This document shows positions 27,144 to 35,908 of a stretch of 64,000 nucleotides of DNA, one piece after another. Location of the stretch: NCBI RefSeq assembly GCF_033100115.1, contig NZ_CP136910.1, positions 4,963,001 through 5,027,000 of the forward strand. The letters run 5' to 3'. Positions within the stretch are counted from its first letter, which is position 1. Every line of letters begins with the position of its first letter. The notes beneath the pieces were generated by a model. That model saw nothing but the letters and a program-made list of their open reading frames with translations. It did not search any database and was not told the origin of the DNA. Position numbers and translations under genes: made by a program. The stretch comes from Anaerocolumna sp. AGMB13020. GTDB lineage: Bacteria; Bacillota; Clostridia; Lachnospirales; Lachnospiraceae.

Positions 27144-29438
27144 ATGGCAAAATCAGCAGATATTTATTATAAAGTACATCCATGGAAAATAATCGAGGAG
27201 GGTTTCAACAAGGAGTATGCCTTGGTGTCAGAATCCGTGTTTTCCCTGGGTAACGAATATATGGGAACCAGAGGCAGTTTCGAGGAGGGTTATTCCGGAA
27301 GCAGCCTTATCGGAAATTATTTTAACGGTATTTATGAAGCAGCACAGCTTGAGAAATCAGGTTATAAAGGAATTATTGACAGAACGGAATTTATCGTAAA
27401 TTCAGCGGATTGGTTATATACAAGACTTGAAGCAGAAGGGGAAACACTGGATCTTAATACCTCCGACTTTAAAGATTTTTACAGAGAGCTGGACCTTAAG
27501 AGTGGTATCCTGTTCAGAAGCTTTGTCTGGGTGCTGCCCTCTGGTAAGAAAATAAAACTGGAGTTCAGACGCTTCTTATCCATGAAAGAAGCAGAAACTG
27601 CGGTGCAAAAAATAATTGTGACACCTCTTAATTTCTCAGGGGAAATCAAGCTTTATTCCGGGATTGATTTTACACAGATTCATCATATGACCGGACGTTC
27701 CATGTGGAATGTGATATCAAAAACAGCAGAAGAAGAGACCCTTAGTATGTTGGGGAATACTGTTAGTACAGATCAGGCACTCTTAACCAGCTGCAGATTT
27801 CTCTGCGAATATCAAAGCAAAGAAGATTATGCAGAAGAGAAAAAGCTCGTAAGAAAGTTTGTAATTGCCTTAGAGCAGGGAAAAGCTTTTGAATTTGGCA
27901 AGATAATCAGAAATATTACCAGAAAAGCAACTGAAACTGTTGATAAAGAAGCCTTTTTAAAGAAATGGGAAGAGAACCCGTCTATATTAAAAGCACTGGA
28001 TATCGGAATGCTGGAAGCGGATAACCTTAACTGGTGGCATAAGACCTGGCAGGAATCAGATATTGAAATCCTTGGCGATGAGCTGAACCAGCAAGGCATC
28101 AGATACTGCATCTTCCAGATGCATCAGACCTATCACGGTGCGGATAAAGGTACAATTATCGGTGCCAAAGGACTGACTGGCGAAGCATACAGCGGCAATA
28201 CCTTCTGGGATACGGAGGCTTATTGTCTTCCCTTTTATATCTTTAACAATACACAGGCAGCGAAGCATCTGCTGGAATTCAGGTATCTTACCTTGACGGA
28301 AGCAATGGAGCGTGCCAAAGCCCTTGATTGTAAGGGAGCCTTTTATCCCATAGCAACCATAACCGGCAGAGAATGCTGCTCTCTCTGGCAGCATGCCAGC
28401 CTTCAGCTCCAGGCTTCTACAGCTGTTGCTTATGGCTTCTGGCATTATGAAAATATAACCGGAGACGATGAATTTGTATTTGAGAAGGGTATGCCAGTAC
28501 TGATTGAAGTCAGCAGGATGCTTGCCACCAGAGGTGACTGGAGCGGGGATGGGACTCGTTATGGCTTCTATGGAGTTATGGGACCTGATGAATTCCAGAT
28601 GATGGTTAATAACAATTGCTACACCAATTATATGGGAAAGAAAACCCTTGAATATACTCTGGATGTATTAAGCAGATGCTCCTTCACTGCACCGGATAAG
28701 TATCGGGATATAACCGGAGACAGAAATCTTAAGGAAGAAGAAATTGAGAACTTCCGTAAAATAGCAGAGCATATGTATATTCCTTACCAGACAGAAACAG
28801 AGCTTTATGAACAGCATGAAGGGTATTTTAACCTTCCGCATGTGGATATTGACAAAATTCCCATGGAAGAATTCCCACTGTACCATCATTGGACTTACGA
28901 CAGGATATATCGCAATGACATGTTAAAGCAGCCGGATGTACTGATGCTGATGTTATTGTATAACAGGGATTTTACAGAAAAGCAATTACGAAGCAATTAT
29001 GATTATTATGAACCCAGATGTATCCATGAAAGTTCACTTTCACCTTCTGTTCACTCCATACTGGCAGCACAGTTAAAAAAAGCGGAGGAAGCTTATAAAT
29101 TCTTTGGCTTTGCAACCAGAATGGACCTGGATAACTATAACAGAAATACCGGAGAAGGTTTACATACAACATCAATAGCCGCAGCCTGGATGAATATTGT
29201 TTATGGTTTTGGCGGTATGCGGTCTGATGGAAAAGAACTGGCTTTTGCTCCCTCTTTACCGGAACAGTGGCAGGGATATTCCTTTAAGATGCATGTAAAA
29301 GAGGAAGTGGTAGCGGTATCAATTGACAAGGAAAATATTAAGATTTCCTCCGATTCCAATACCGGACTCAAAGTATTGATCTATGAGAAAGAATATGTAA
29401 TCGGACAGAAAGAAGTAAGAGTTCCTGTTATACAGTAA
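27144..29438 (+). CDS. GH65 glycoside phosphorylase, maltose-phosphorylase-like
   Basis: Inverting disaccharide phosphorylase of glycoside hydrolase family 65, splitting an alpha-glucoside with phosphate to beta-glucose 1-phosphate and a sugar. The domains run in family order: N-terminal beta-sandwich (about 1-270), helical linker, (alpha/alpha)6 barrel (about 310-680) and C-terminal sheet. The general acid should be Glu483 in VMGPDEFQMMVNNN. The phosphate site lies near YYEPRCIHESSLSPSVHS, and GAKGLTGEAYSGNTFWDTEAY is typical. At 764 residues it is full length with no signal peptide, hence cytoplasmic. Specificity within GH65 (maltose, trehalose, kojibiose, nigerose and others) cannot be fixed by eye. 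It differs strongly from the second copy downstream. Confidence 0.9.
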   Translation: MAKSADIYYKVHPWKIIEEGFNKEYALVSESVFSLGNEYMGTRGSFEEGYSGSSLIGNYFNGIYEAAQLEKSGYKGIIDRTEFIVNSADWLYTRLEAEGETLDLNTSDFKDFYRELDLKSGILFRSFVWVLPSGKKIKLEFRRFLSMKEAETAVQKIIVTPLNFSGEIKLYSGIDFTQIHHMTGRSMWNVISKTAEEETLSMLGNTVSTDQALLTSCRFLCEYQSKEDYAEEKKLVRKFVIALEQGKAFEFGKIIRNITRKATETVDKEAFLKKWEENPSILKALDIGMLEADNLNWWHKTWQESDIEILGDELNQQGIRYCIFQMHQTYHGADKGTIIGAKGLTGEAYSGNTFWDTEAYCLPFYIFNNTQAAKHLLEFRYLTLTEAMERAKALDCKGAFYPIATITGRECCSLWQHASLQLQASTAVAYGFWHYENITGDDEFVFEKGMPVLIEVSRMLATRGDWSGDGTRYGFYGVMGPDEFQMMVNNNCYTNYMGKKTLEYTLDVLSRCSFTAPDKYRDITGDRNLKEEEIENFRKIAEHMYIPYQTETELYEQHEGYFNLPHVDIDKIPMEEFPLYHHWTYDRIYRNDMLKQPDVLMLMLLYNRDFTEKQLRSNYDYYEPRCIHESSLSPSVHSILAAQLKKAEEAYKFFGFATRMDLDNYNRNTGEGLHTTSIAAAWMNIVYGFGGMRSDGKELAFAPSLPEQWQGYSFKMHVKEEVVAVSIDKENIKISSDSNTGLKVLIYEKEYVIGQKEVRVPVIQ

Positions 29439-29484
29439 TAGCTGGTGTATAAGGCGATACCAGGGAAGGAGTGATAAATAAGAA

Positions 29485-31677
29485 ATGAACTGGAACATTG
29501 AAGAACTTGGCTATCAACCCGAGAAAGCAACAGGACTTGGTAATAAATTCTTAATCGGCAATGGTTATATGGGGATTCGGGGAACTTTGGAGGAATCAAA
29601 GAAGGATCAATTTCCGGCAGTCAATCTTTCAGGAATCTATGACCAGGTGGGAAATGGCTGGCGGGAACCTCTAAACGCACCCAATGGGCTGTTCACACGT
29701 CTTCTGATAGAGGGGAAGGAATACTGTCTTTCGGAAAAAGAACATAAAGCCCATACAATGGAACTCGATTACAGACATGGTATCTTTCGCAGAGAAACTG
29801 TTTTTGAGGCGGCAAAAGGGACGGTGACCTTAAAAACAGAACGATTTGCCAGTATGGTGGATAAACATCTCATTGCACTGAAGGTGACATTAGTACCTTC
29901 CTATGACGGTGAAATTGAGGTTATAACCGGTATCGACGGTGAGGTTTGGGATATTAATGGTCCTCATTATGACAGTGTGCTTACAGGAGTTACCGGAGAA
30001 CTTATCGGTGCAGTTGCAACTACCCACGAGAAGCAGGATAAGGTAGCAGTTTATGAAGCACTGGAGATTCCTTCTGTTGCTGGGCAGGAGGCTGCTATTG
30101 CGGAGCAATCTACAAAAGAGAAGGATAGAACAGTATTAAGACATCTTAAACTACAGGTTACTGCAGAGAAGAGCTACACCTTTTTTAAGTACATTTCAAT
30201 TTATACCAGTCTGGACACTGCTGCTTTTCAGGAGGAAGGAAAACAACTGGTATTGGAGGCAAAGAAAAGAGGATATGAAGCACTGCTGAAAGAACATAAG
30301 AATAACTGGGAAAAGAAGTGGAGCAGATCAGAAGTAGAGATTGAAGGTGATGACGAGGCCATGGAAGCTCTTAATTATTCTTTGTATCATCTGCACAGCA
30401 TTGCGCCAAGACATTCTAAAAGCCTTTCTATAGCAGCCAGAGGCTTATCGGGACAGACTTATAAGGGTGCGGTGTTCTGGGATACGGAAATGTTTATGCT
30501 GGATTTCTTCCTTTTTACAGAACCGGAAGTAGCAAAAACCTTGCTGAAATATCGAATTGATACCTTAAAAGGAGCGAAAGCAAAAGCCGGAGACTATGGC
30601 TTTTGCGGTGCCTTTTACGCCTGGGAGAGTCAGGAGGGCGGTTATGATGCCTGCTCTGACTATAATGTAACAGACGTGTTTACCGGACGCCCCATGCGCA
30701 CCTATTTTAAAGATAAGCAGATTCATATATCAACAGCCGTAGTTTACGGTATAATGCGCTATATTGAATTTACCGGCGATAAGGAACTGCTAAGTGAAGG
30801 CGGAGCAGAGACTATTATAGAATGTGCCAAGTTCTACTACAGTCTTTTAATTAAGAGAGTAAAGGATGAGAAGTATGAGCTTTACGATGTTATCGGCCCG
30901 GATGAGTACCATGAGAGGGTTAATAACAATGCCTATACTAACCGTATGGTAAAGTTTACTTTCGAGGCGGCTATAAAACTTCTGGAAGAAGAAACAGAGA
31001 ATAAGGCGGAAGCAGCTGAGAAAACATTGCTTTTGGAAAGCTTTCGTGATGCGGCTCTGCATCTTTACATACCGCAGCCAGATGAGAAGACAGGCATTAT
31101 TGAGCAATTTGACGGATACGAACAGTTGGAAGACGTATCCGTTGAAGCGGTAAAAGGAAGACTGCTCCATGAGAAGGAATACTGGGGAGGAGCCTATGGC
31201 GTGGCATCCCATACCAAAGTCATTAAACAGGCAGATGTTGTGACTATGATGAATTTATTTTCCTCAGAATATGATATGGAAATCCTCTATAAGAACTGGG
31301 CTTATTATGAGCCGAGAACGGAGCATGGCTCTTCCTTAAGTGCCTGTATGTACTCCATGGTTGCCTGCAAGTGCAATATGCCGGATCAGGCGTATCCATT
31401 CTTTTTAAAGTCAGCCAAAGCAGATTTGGGTGACGGAGGGAAACAGTGGGCCGGGTTAATATATATTGGAGGTACCCATCCTGCAGCCAGCGGAGGGGCT
31501 TATATGACGGCAGTGGAAGGCTTTGCAGGACTTAAGCTTGAGAATGGAGAGCTGAAAGCTGAACCAAGATTACCGAAAGGCTGGAAGCATTTGAAGTTTA
31601 AGGTTCAATATCTGGGAGAACTGTACCAGGTTACTGTAACAAAGGATAAAGCTGAAGTGGAGAAGATAAGAGACTAG
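29485..31677 (+). CDS. GH65 glycoside phosphorylase, second divergent paralogue
   Basis: A second full-length (730-residue) cytoplasmic GH65 enzyme. The expected general acid is Glu474 in VIGPDEYHERVNNNAYTN. The barrel opens with ARGLSGQTYKGAVFWDTEMF. The phosphate-site stretch reads YYEPRTEHGSSLSACMYS, with His-Gly-Ser-Ser where the first copy has His-Glu-Ser-Ser. An acceptor-side loop is also different (YAWESQEGGYDACSDYN against YPIATITGRECCSLW). This suggests different acceptor or linkage preference, for example one alpha-1,3 or alpha-1,2 enzyme, which is speculation. The start is preceded by GGAAGGAG; the gap to the first copy is 46 bp. It is last in the importer operon, facing the LacI gene tail-to-tail. 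Confidence 0.9.
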   Translation: MNWNIEELGYQPEKATGLGNKFLIGNGYMGIRGTLEESKKDQFPAVNLSGIYDQVGNGWREPLNAPNGLFTRLLIEGKEYCLSEKEHKAHTMELDYRHGIFRRETVFEAAKGTVTLKTERFASMVDKHLIALKVTLVPSYDGEIEVITGIDGEVWDINGPHYDSVLTGVTGELIGAVATTHEKQDKVAVYEALEIPSVAGQEAAIAEQSTKEKDRTVLRHLKLQVTAEKSYTFFKYISIYTSLDTAAFQEEGKQLVLEAKKRGYEALLKEHKNNWEKKWSRSEVEIEGDDEAMEALNYSLYHLHSIAPRHSKSLSIAARGLSGQTYKGAVFWDTEMFMLDFFLFTEPEVAKTLLKYRIDTLKGAKAKAGDYGFCGAFYAWESQEGGYDACSDYNVTDVFTGRPMRTYFKDKQIHISTAVVYGIMRYIEFTGDKELLSEGGAETIIECAKFYYSLLIKRVKDEKYELYDVIGPDEYHERVNNNAYTNRMVKFTFEAAIKLLEEETENKAEAAEKTLLLESFRDAALHLYIPQPDEKTGIIEQFDGYEQLEDVSVEAVKGRLLHEKEYWGGAYGVASHTKVIKQADVVTMMNLFSSEYDMEILYKNWAYYEPRTEHGSSLSACMYSMVACKCNMPDQAYPFFLKSAKADLGDGGKQWAGLIYIGGTHPAASGGAYMTAVEGFAGLKLENGELKAEPRLPKGWKHLKFKVQYLGELYQVTVTKDKAEVEKIRD

Positions 31678-31801
31678 ATGTAATCAGTATGGGATAGTGA
31701 TAGTGTTTATTATTTTATATTCATTGATGAGGGAAGAGTTTAGTTAGAGGCGCTTTTATACTTCAAAGCTGGAAGGTAAAGAAAATTTAAAGAGTCAAAT
31801 T

Positions 31802-31828
31802 AAGGGGATGCGTTTAGAACATCCCCTT
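31802..31828. terminator. Hairpin between convergent GH65 and LacI genes
   Basis: AAGGGGATG (31802-31810) pairs with CATCCCCTT (31820-31828), a 9-bp stem between two converging genes. T-richness on either side is modest; it is probably a bidirectional terminator. Confidence 0.55.
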
Positions 31829-31832
31829 CTGA

Positions 31833-32855
31833 TTAATTATAGAGTGATTTGACGCTCTCCCGTTCTACCAGATGAATTGGAAGAATCACTTCATTGTTAG
31901 GGAGAGGTTTGTTATCAAGCTTATCCATAAGGAAATAAACTGCCAGCTTACCTTTTAAAGGTGCATCCTGATGGATGGTCGTAAGCATTGGTGATGTCAG
32001 CTGGCACAGATTGATATCATCAAAACCCATTACAGATATATCGTCAGGAATCATTTTACCCGCTTGTCTGAGACCTGCCATAATACCGGCAGCTAAAATA
32101 TCCGCAGTTGCAAAAACCGCTGTGATGTCTTTTCTGAGAGCAAGCTGCTTACCAAGTTCAACCGTGGTAGCAGTATCAAGTTCCTGTTCAAAGATAAGGT
32201 TTTTACGAAAAGGAATGGAAGCTTCCTTTAGCGCTTCTTTATAACCCAGAAAACGTTCGTACACAACACCTTTCTCTTTGATAGTAGGAGAAGCAAAAGC
32301 AATGTCTTTGTGGCCTTTGTCAATGAGGTACCTGGTGGCAGTATAGCCTCCATCATAATCTTCAAGACCTACGTTGCAAATGTTAGGATGTGATACATAA
32401 CTGTCTATTAGAACAACGGGTATCTTAAGACTGGTTAATGCCTCGAAAAATTCATCCTGAAATACACCGGTACAAAAGAGCCCGTCCACATTCCAGTTAT
32501 GTAGAAAATTCATCAGGTCTGAGGTGGTTTCCACGGTACGAAGCATTAAATAATAACCGTTTTCTCTCAGGGTTTTTTCGATGGAACCGATAAAGGCGGA
32601 ATGAAAAGGGTCTTCTACGATACTTTCTTTTTTATTCGAAGTCAGGTGGCTGATCATTCCGATAACTTTAGAAGAGCTGGACACCAGTGCGCGAGCAGAC
32701 ATATTCGGAACATAACCTAGCTTATCTATGGCTTCGTTTATAAGGGTAATAGTTTCAGCTGATACACGTCCCGTCTTTCCGTGAATTACATTGGAGACAG
32801 TGGTACAGCTTACCCCAACGGCCTGTGCAATATCTTTAATCGTGGTCATTTTCAT
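31833..32855 (-). CDS. LacI-family transcriptional repressor of the alpha-glucoside locus
   Basis: DNA-binding repressor with an N-terminal LacI helix-turn-helix (TTIKDIAQAVGVSCTTVSNVIHGK), a hinge helix (NMSARALVSSSSKVIG) and a periplasmic-binding-protein-like sensor domain (about 60-330) including AVFATADILAAGIMAGLRQ and the DDISVMGFDDINLCQLTSPMLTTI segment. About 340 residues is standard. ATG 32855 and ATG 32849 both follow GAAAGGA; the frame extends to GTG 32870. A palindrome matching the transporter operators lies just upstream of its own start, so autoregulation is likely. The inducer is probably the imported disaccharide or a breakdown product (inference). Confidence 0.93.
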   Translation of the reverse strand: MKMTTIKDIAQAVGVSCTTVSNVIHGKTGRVSAETITLINEAIDKLGYVPNMSARALVSSSSKVIGMISHLTSNKKESIVEDPFHSAFIGSIEKTLRENGYYLMLRTVETTSDLMNFLHNWNVDGLFCTGVFQDEFFEALTSLKIPVVLIDSYVSHPNICNVGLEDYDGGYTATRYLIDKGHKDIAFASPTIKEKGVVYERFLGYKEALKEASIPFRKNLIFEQELDTATTVELGKQLALRKDITAVFATADILAAGIMAGLRQAGKMIPDDISVMGFDDINLCQLTSPMLTTIHQDAPLKGKLAVYFLMDKLDNKPLPNNEVILPIHLVERESVKSLYN

Positions 32856-32871
32856 GTTCCTTTCTATCACA

Positions 32872-32887
32872 AGTTTAATGTTAAACC
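32872..32887. promoter_or_regulatory. LacI operator O3, upstream of the regulator gene
   Basis: AGTTTAATGTTAAACC matches the 23680-23695 operator at 14 of 16 positions. A further half-site, AGTTTAACAT, begins at 32899. The placement just before the LacI start suggests autorepression, and possibly control of pgmB transcribed the other way. Confidence 0.75.
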
Positions 32888-33060
32888 AAAGTACAAACAG
32901 TTTAACATACCTGACCGGAAATGTACAGATTAAATAAATTGCATACCTTTCACGCCTGCTGCCAGGGAAAAAGCATATTAGTCAGAGTGCAGGCTGTAAT
33001 TAGTTAGTTCATAATCCTGAAGGAAGTAATATAGAAAAATCTTTGAAAGTAGAAAAACTG

Positions 33061-33310
33061 AGAACAAGAATTTTTTAGAAGAAAGAATTTTTTAGAAGAA
33101 AGAATTTTTTAGAAGAAAGAGTTTTTTAGAAGAAAGAATTTTTTAGAAGAAAGAATTTTTTAGAAGAAAGAGTTTTTTAGAAGAAAGAGTTTTTTAGAAG
33201 AAAGAGTTTTTTAGAAGAAAGAATTTTTAGAAGAAAGAATTTTTTAGAAGAAAGAGTTTTTTAAGAAAGAGTTTTTATGAAAGATTTTCTGAGAAGAAAG
33301 AACTTCTGAG
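33061..33310. repeat. 17-bp tandem repeat array
   Basis: Eleven consecutive copies of AGAAGAAAGARTTTTTT occupy 33077-33262, identical except for one A/G position and one copy lacking a T. A 16-bp near copy precedes at 33061-33076, and degenerate copies decay to about 33310. It lies in the gap between the LacI operator and pgmB and is not in a reading frame of either gene. The 33263-33430 remainder is AT-rich with no other signal. Confidence 0.93.
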
Positions 33311-33444
33311 AAGTTAGTAATATAAAGAAGCGGAATTAGAAAGAAATTAAAATGTGAATAGCTCATAATGAGGGGAAAACAAATAGCTTTCAGAGAACAG
33401 GTATACATCTTATAAATACAAAAGGAAAATAAGGAGATAAAACT

Positions 33445-34095
33445 ATGATAAGAGGAGTAATTTTTGATTTGGATGGAGTATTGGTATCAACGGATGAACT
33501 TCATTTTGAAGCCTGGAAGATGCTTGCTGTCGAGCTTGGTATCGATAAATTTACCAGAGAAGATAATAAGAAGCAAAAGGGTGTCAGCAGAATGGAATCC
33601 CTGGAGGTAGTATTAAGCAAGGGCAGTAAGATCTACAGTCAGGAAATGAAAGAAGAGTTTGCAGAGAGAAAGAATAATTACTACAAGAAATTGCTAGAGG
33701 AACTGGATGAAAGAGCAATCCTTCCGGGCGTGACGGAATGCCTTCGGATGCTTAAAAGCAATGGAAACCTTATTGGTATAGGTTCTGTAAGTAAAAACGC
33801 TCCACTTATACTTGAGAAAACCGGACTAATAAAATACATAGACAAGGTAAGCTGCGGGCTAGATATTACAAGGTCCAAACCTGATCCCGAAGTTTTTGAA
33901 GTAGCCGCTAATAAACTGGGACTCAAATATGAGGACTGTCTGGTAGTTGAGGATTCCCTGGCAGGTATCGTAGCCGGTAAGGCAGCCCATATGAAGACTC
34001 TTGGAGTGGGAAGTGAATATGAGCTGTTACGGGCAGATTACGAAGCAACAGGTCTTGATGCGGAGATAGATTGGAAAGCAATTCTTGAGGCTTAA
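33445..34095 (+). CDS. pgmB: Beta-phosphoglucomutase
   Basis: HAD-superfamily mutase converting beta-glucose 1-phosphate, the GH65 product, into glucose 6-phosphate for glycolysis. The nucleophile motif is FDLDGVLV (Asp8, acid/base Asp10). The cap-domain substrate motif GVSRMESLEVVL is diagnostic for beta-PGM. Then come IGIGSVSKNA, TRSKPDPEVFEVAANKLG and the Mg2+ motif CLVVEDSLAGIVAGKAAHM. The length of 216 residues is typical. ATG 33445 has AAGGAGAT upstream. It lies beyond the LacI gene and the tandem repeats, so it may have its own promoter in the repeat-containing gap. Its presence strongly supports the phosphorolytic route. Confidence 0.94.
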   Translation: MIRGVIFDLDGVLVSTDELHFEAWKMLAVELGIDKFTREDNKKQKGVSRMESLEVVLSKGSKIYSQEMKEEFAERKNNYYKKLLEELDERAILPGVTECLRMLKSNGNLIGIGSVSKNAPLILEKTGLIKYIDKVSCGLDITRSKPDPEVFEVAANKLGLKYEDCLVVEDSLAGIVAGKAAHMKTLGVGSEYELLRADYEATGLDAEIDWKAILEA

Positions 34096-34320
34096 TTGAA
34101 TGCTGGATTATGTGAATTATGGAAAAGCTTAATAAAACATAAAACTCGGCAAGGTAAAAACCTGGCAAACGAAATAGTTTATAAATTAATAGCTAAATAA
34201 ACTTAACAGGCCAAAAATAGAGAAGGGTAAGCTAAAAGAAAATCTAAGAAAAGGTGCCACACATAATCTTTTGGCGAAAATTTGTGGCAGGGAGAGAGAA
34301 TCTTCCTTAGGGGTGTCCAG

Positions 34321-35883
34321 ATGGATAAGAAGAAAGGAATAGCTCTGGTACAATGGTTAGTAATTTTTGTTTTGGTTATTACAGCCGGAGTGGCAGGAAA
34401 AAACTTAAGAGACAGAAGTCTAGAGGTCAGTAGGATGATGAATTACGAGAATACAAAGCTGGTGCTTTATGAGGGGCCTGAATCCTTAAAAGATGCAACC
34501 GCTAAAGACCTGGTCAGTGCCAGCGAAAAGGAGAGAAATTATGCACTGCTGCATTGTACGGATACAGAGGTAAAGGTTAATGGCAATGACTGTTACGTAT
34601 ATGACACCAATGTGAATCATTCCAGAAAATGGTATCAGAATTATATGCCGCCCCAGTCCAGAACACCTATCACATATTTTGATTTTGAAGGTGTCGTTGA
34701 AATACAGGTCAGTCTTAAAGCCATGGAGTTGCAATCAGCAAAAATAAGTCCTTTAAGCAGTAATATAACACCTGTGGTAAACAAGCAGGAAGGAACGGTT
34801 ACCTTCTCTGTGACAGAACCGGGCAATTATACTGTTACATATAATGACTCACCGGAACGTGCACTTCATATCTTTGCCAATCCCATAGATACAGAAGCTC
34901 CTACGGAGAGTACGGATACCATCAAGTACATAGGACCAGGGGAATGGAATATAGAAAATATCATCTTAGAGGATAACCAGACGTTATATCTGGCAGGAGG
35001 TGCAGTTGTACATGGCATTATCAATGCCAATTACGCAAAGAATGTCAAGGTAGCCGGCAGAGGTATCTTAGACGGCTCCGGTTTTGAGGGCTGGATGGGA
35101 AAGACGGCTTATGTGCCATTAAAATTCGATAACTGTGATGGTGTAACCCTTAAAGATATCATTGTCTTGAATCCCAATGCCTGGGTTTGTTCTGCAAAAA
35201 GTTCTACCAATGGAATTATCGATGGCATAAGAATCATATCTTCAAGACCAAACGGAGATGGAATAACACTGCAGTCCTGTACCAATTACCAGGTATCCAA
35301 TTGCTTTGTAAGAAGCTGGGATGATTCATTGGTTGTGAAGAATTATGAAGGAAGCTCCTCTGACATAACCTTTCAGAATATGCAGCTATGGACGGATTTT
35401 GCCCAGTCAATGGAAATTGGTTATGAGACCAACAAAGGACAGGTAGAAGGGGTATCCATTACCAATATCAAATTTGATGGTATTACCATTCTGAACAATT
35501 TCCATAAGCCTGTTATATCAGTACATAATGCAGACGATGCAGCAGTGAAAGCTGTTACCTTTCAGAATATAACCGTTGAAAATGCGCAGATGGGATCAGG
35601 AGATGGAGATGAGATGCCGTATCTCATAGATCTGCATATACCAAAGACCTCAAATTGGACGTCAACTAAAGAAAGAGGGGTAATAGAGGGAGTAACTATT
35701 GATAATGTCAAAGTGCTTTCCGGAAAATTCAGTCCTTCCAGAATAGAAGGTTATGATGAAAACCATAAGATCAGCAATATTTCCATTCATAATCTTGAAA
35801 TCCTGGGAGAGAAAATACTCAATTTTGAACAGGGTAACTTTGAGATAGATACTGCTACTACAGAAAATTTGACAATTCGGTAA
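34321..35883 (+). CDS. Membrane-anchored GH28-like beta-helix glycosidase
   Basis: Putative extracellular polysaccharide hydrolase tethered by one N-terminal helix (about residues 8-25, LVQWLVIFVLVITAGVAG). A beta-sandwich-like region (about 50-195) precedes a right-handed parallel beta-helix (about 200-510). Candidate catalytic acids are Asp313 in PNGDGITLQ and Asp334-Asp335 in SWDDSLVVK. The 21-residue spacing resembles GH28 polygalacturonases; dextranase-type GH49 is the other clan GH-N family. The usual GH28 histidine after the Asp pair is not apparent (MEIGYET occurs there instead). The substrate is therefore open. Context with alpha-glucoside phosphorylases favours a gluco-polymer, but pectin is possible. 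ATG 34321 has AGGGGTGT upstream. Confidence 0.75.
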   Translation: MDKKKGIALVQWLVIFVLVITAGVAGKNLRDRSLEVSRMMNYENTKLVLYEGPESLKDATAKDLVSASEKERNYALLHCTDTEVKVNGNDCYVYDTNVNHSRKWYQNYMPPQSRTPITYFDFEGVVEIQVSLKAMELQSAKISPLSSNITPVVNKQEGTVTFSVTEPGNYTVTYNDSPERALHIFANPIDTEAPTESTDTIKYIGPGEWNIENIILEDNQTLYLAGGAVVHGIINANYAKNVKVAGRGILDGSGFEGWMGKTAYVPLKFDNCDGVTLKDIIVLNPNAWVCSAKSSTNGIIDGIRIISSRPNGDGITLQSCTNYQVSNCFVRSWDDSLVVKNYEGSSSDITFQNMQLWTDFAQSMEIGYETNKGQVEGVSITNIKFDGITILNNFHKPVISVHNADDAAVKAVTFQNITVENAQMGSGDGDEMPYLIDLHIPKTSNWTSTKERGVIEGVTIDNVKVLSGKFSPSRIEGYDENHKISNISIHNLEILGEKILNFEQGNFEIDTATTENLTIR

Positions 35884-35908
35884 GAGGTTCATAAGAATCC
35901 AGAAAGGT

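Noticed and set aside
30847..31212. 121-codon minus-strand frame inside the second GH65 gene
   Set aside because: It is a shadow of the coding strand; the GH65 frame is intact and conserved throughout.
33061..33310. CRISPR array at the 17-bp repeats
   Set aside because: The units abut directly without unique spacers, are too short for CRISPR repeats, and no cas gene is nearby.
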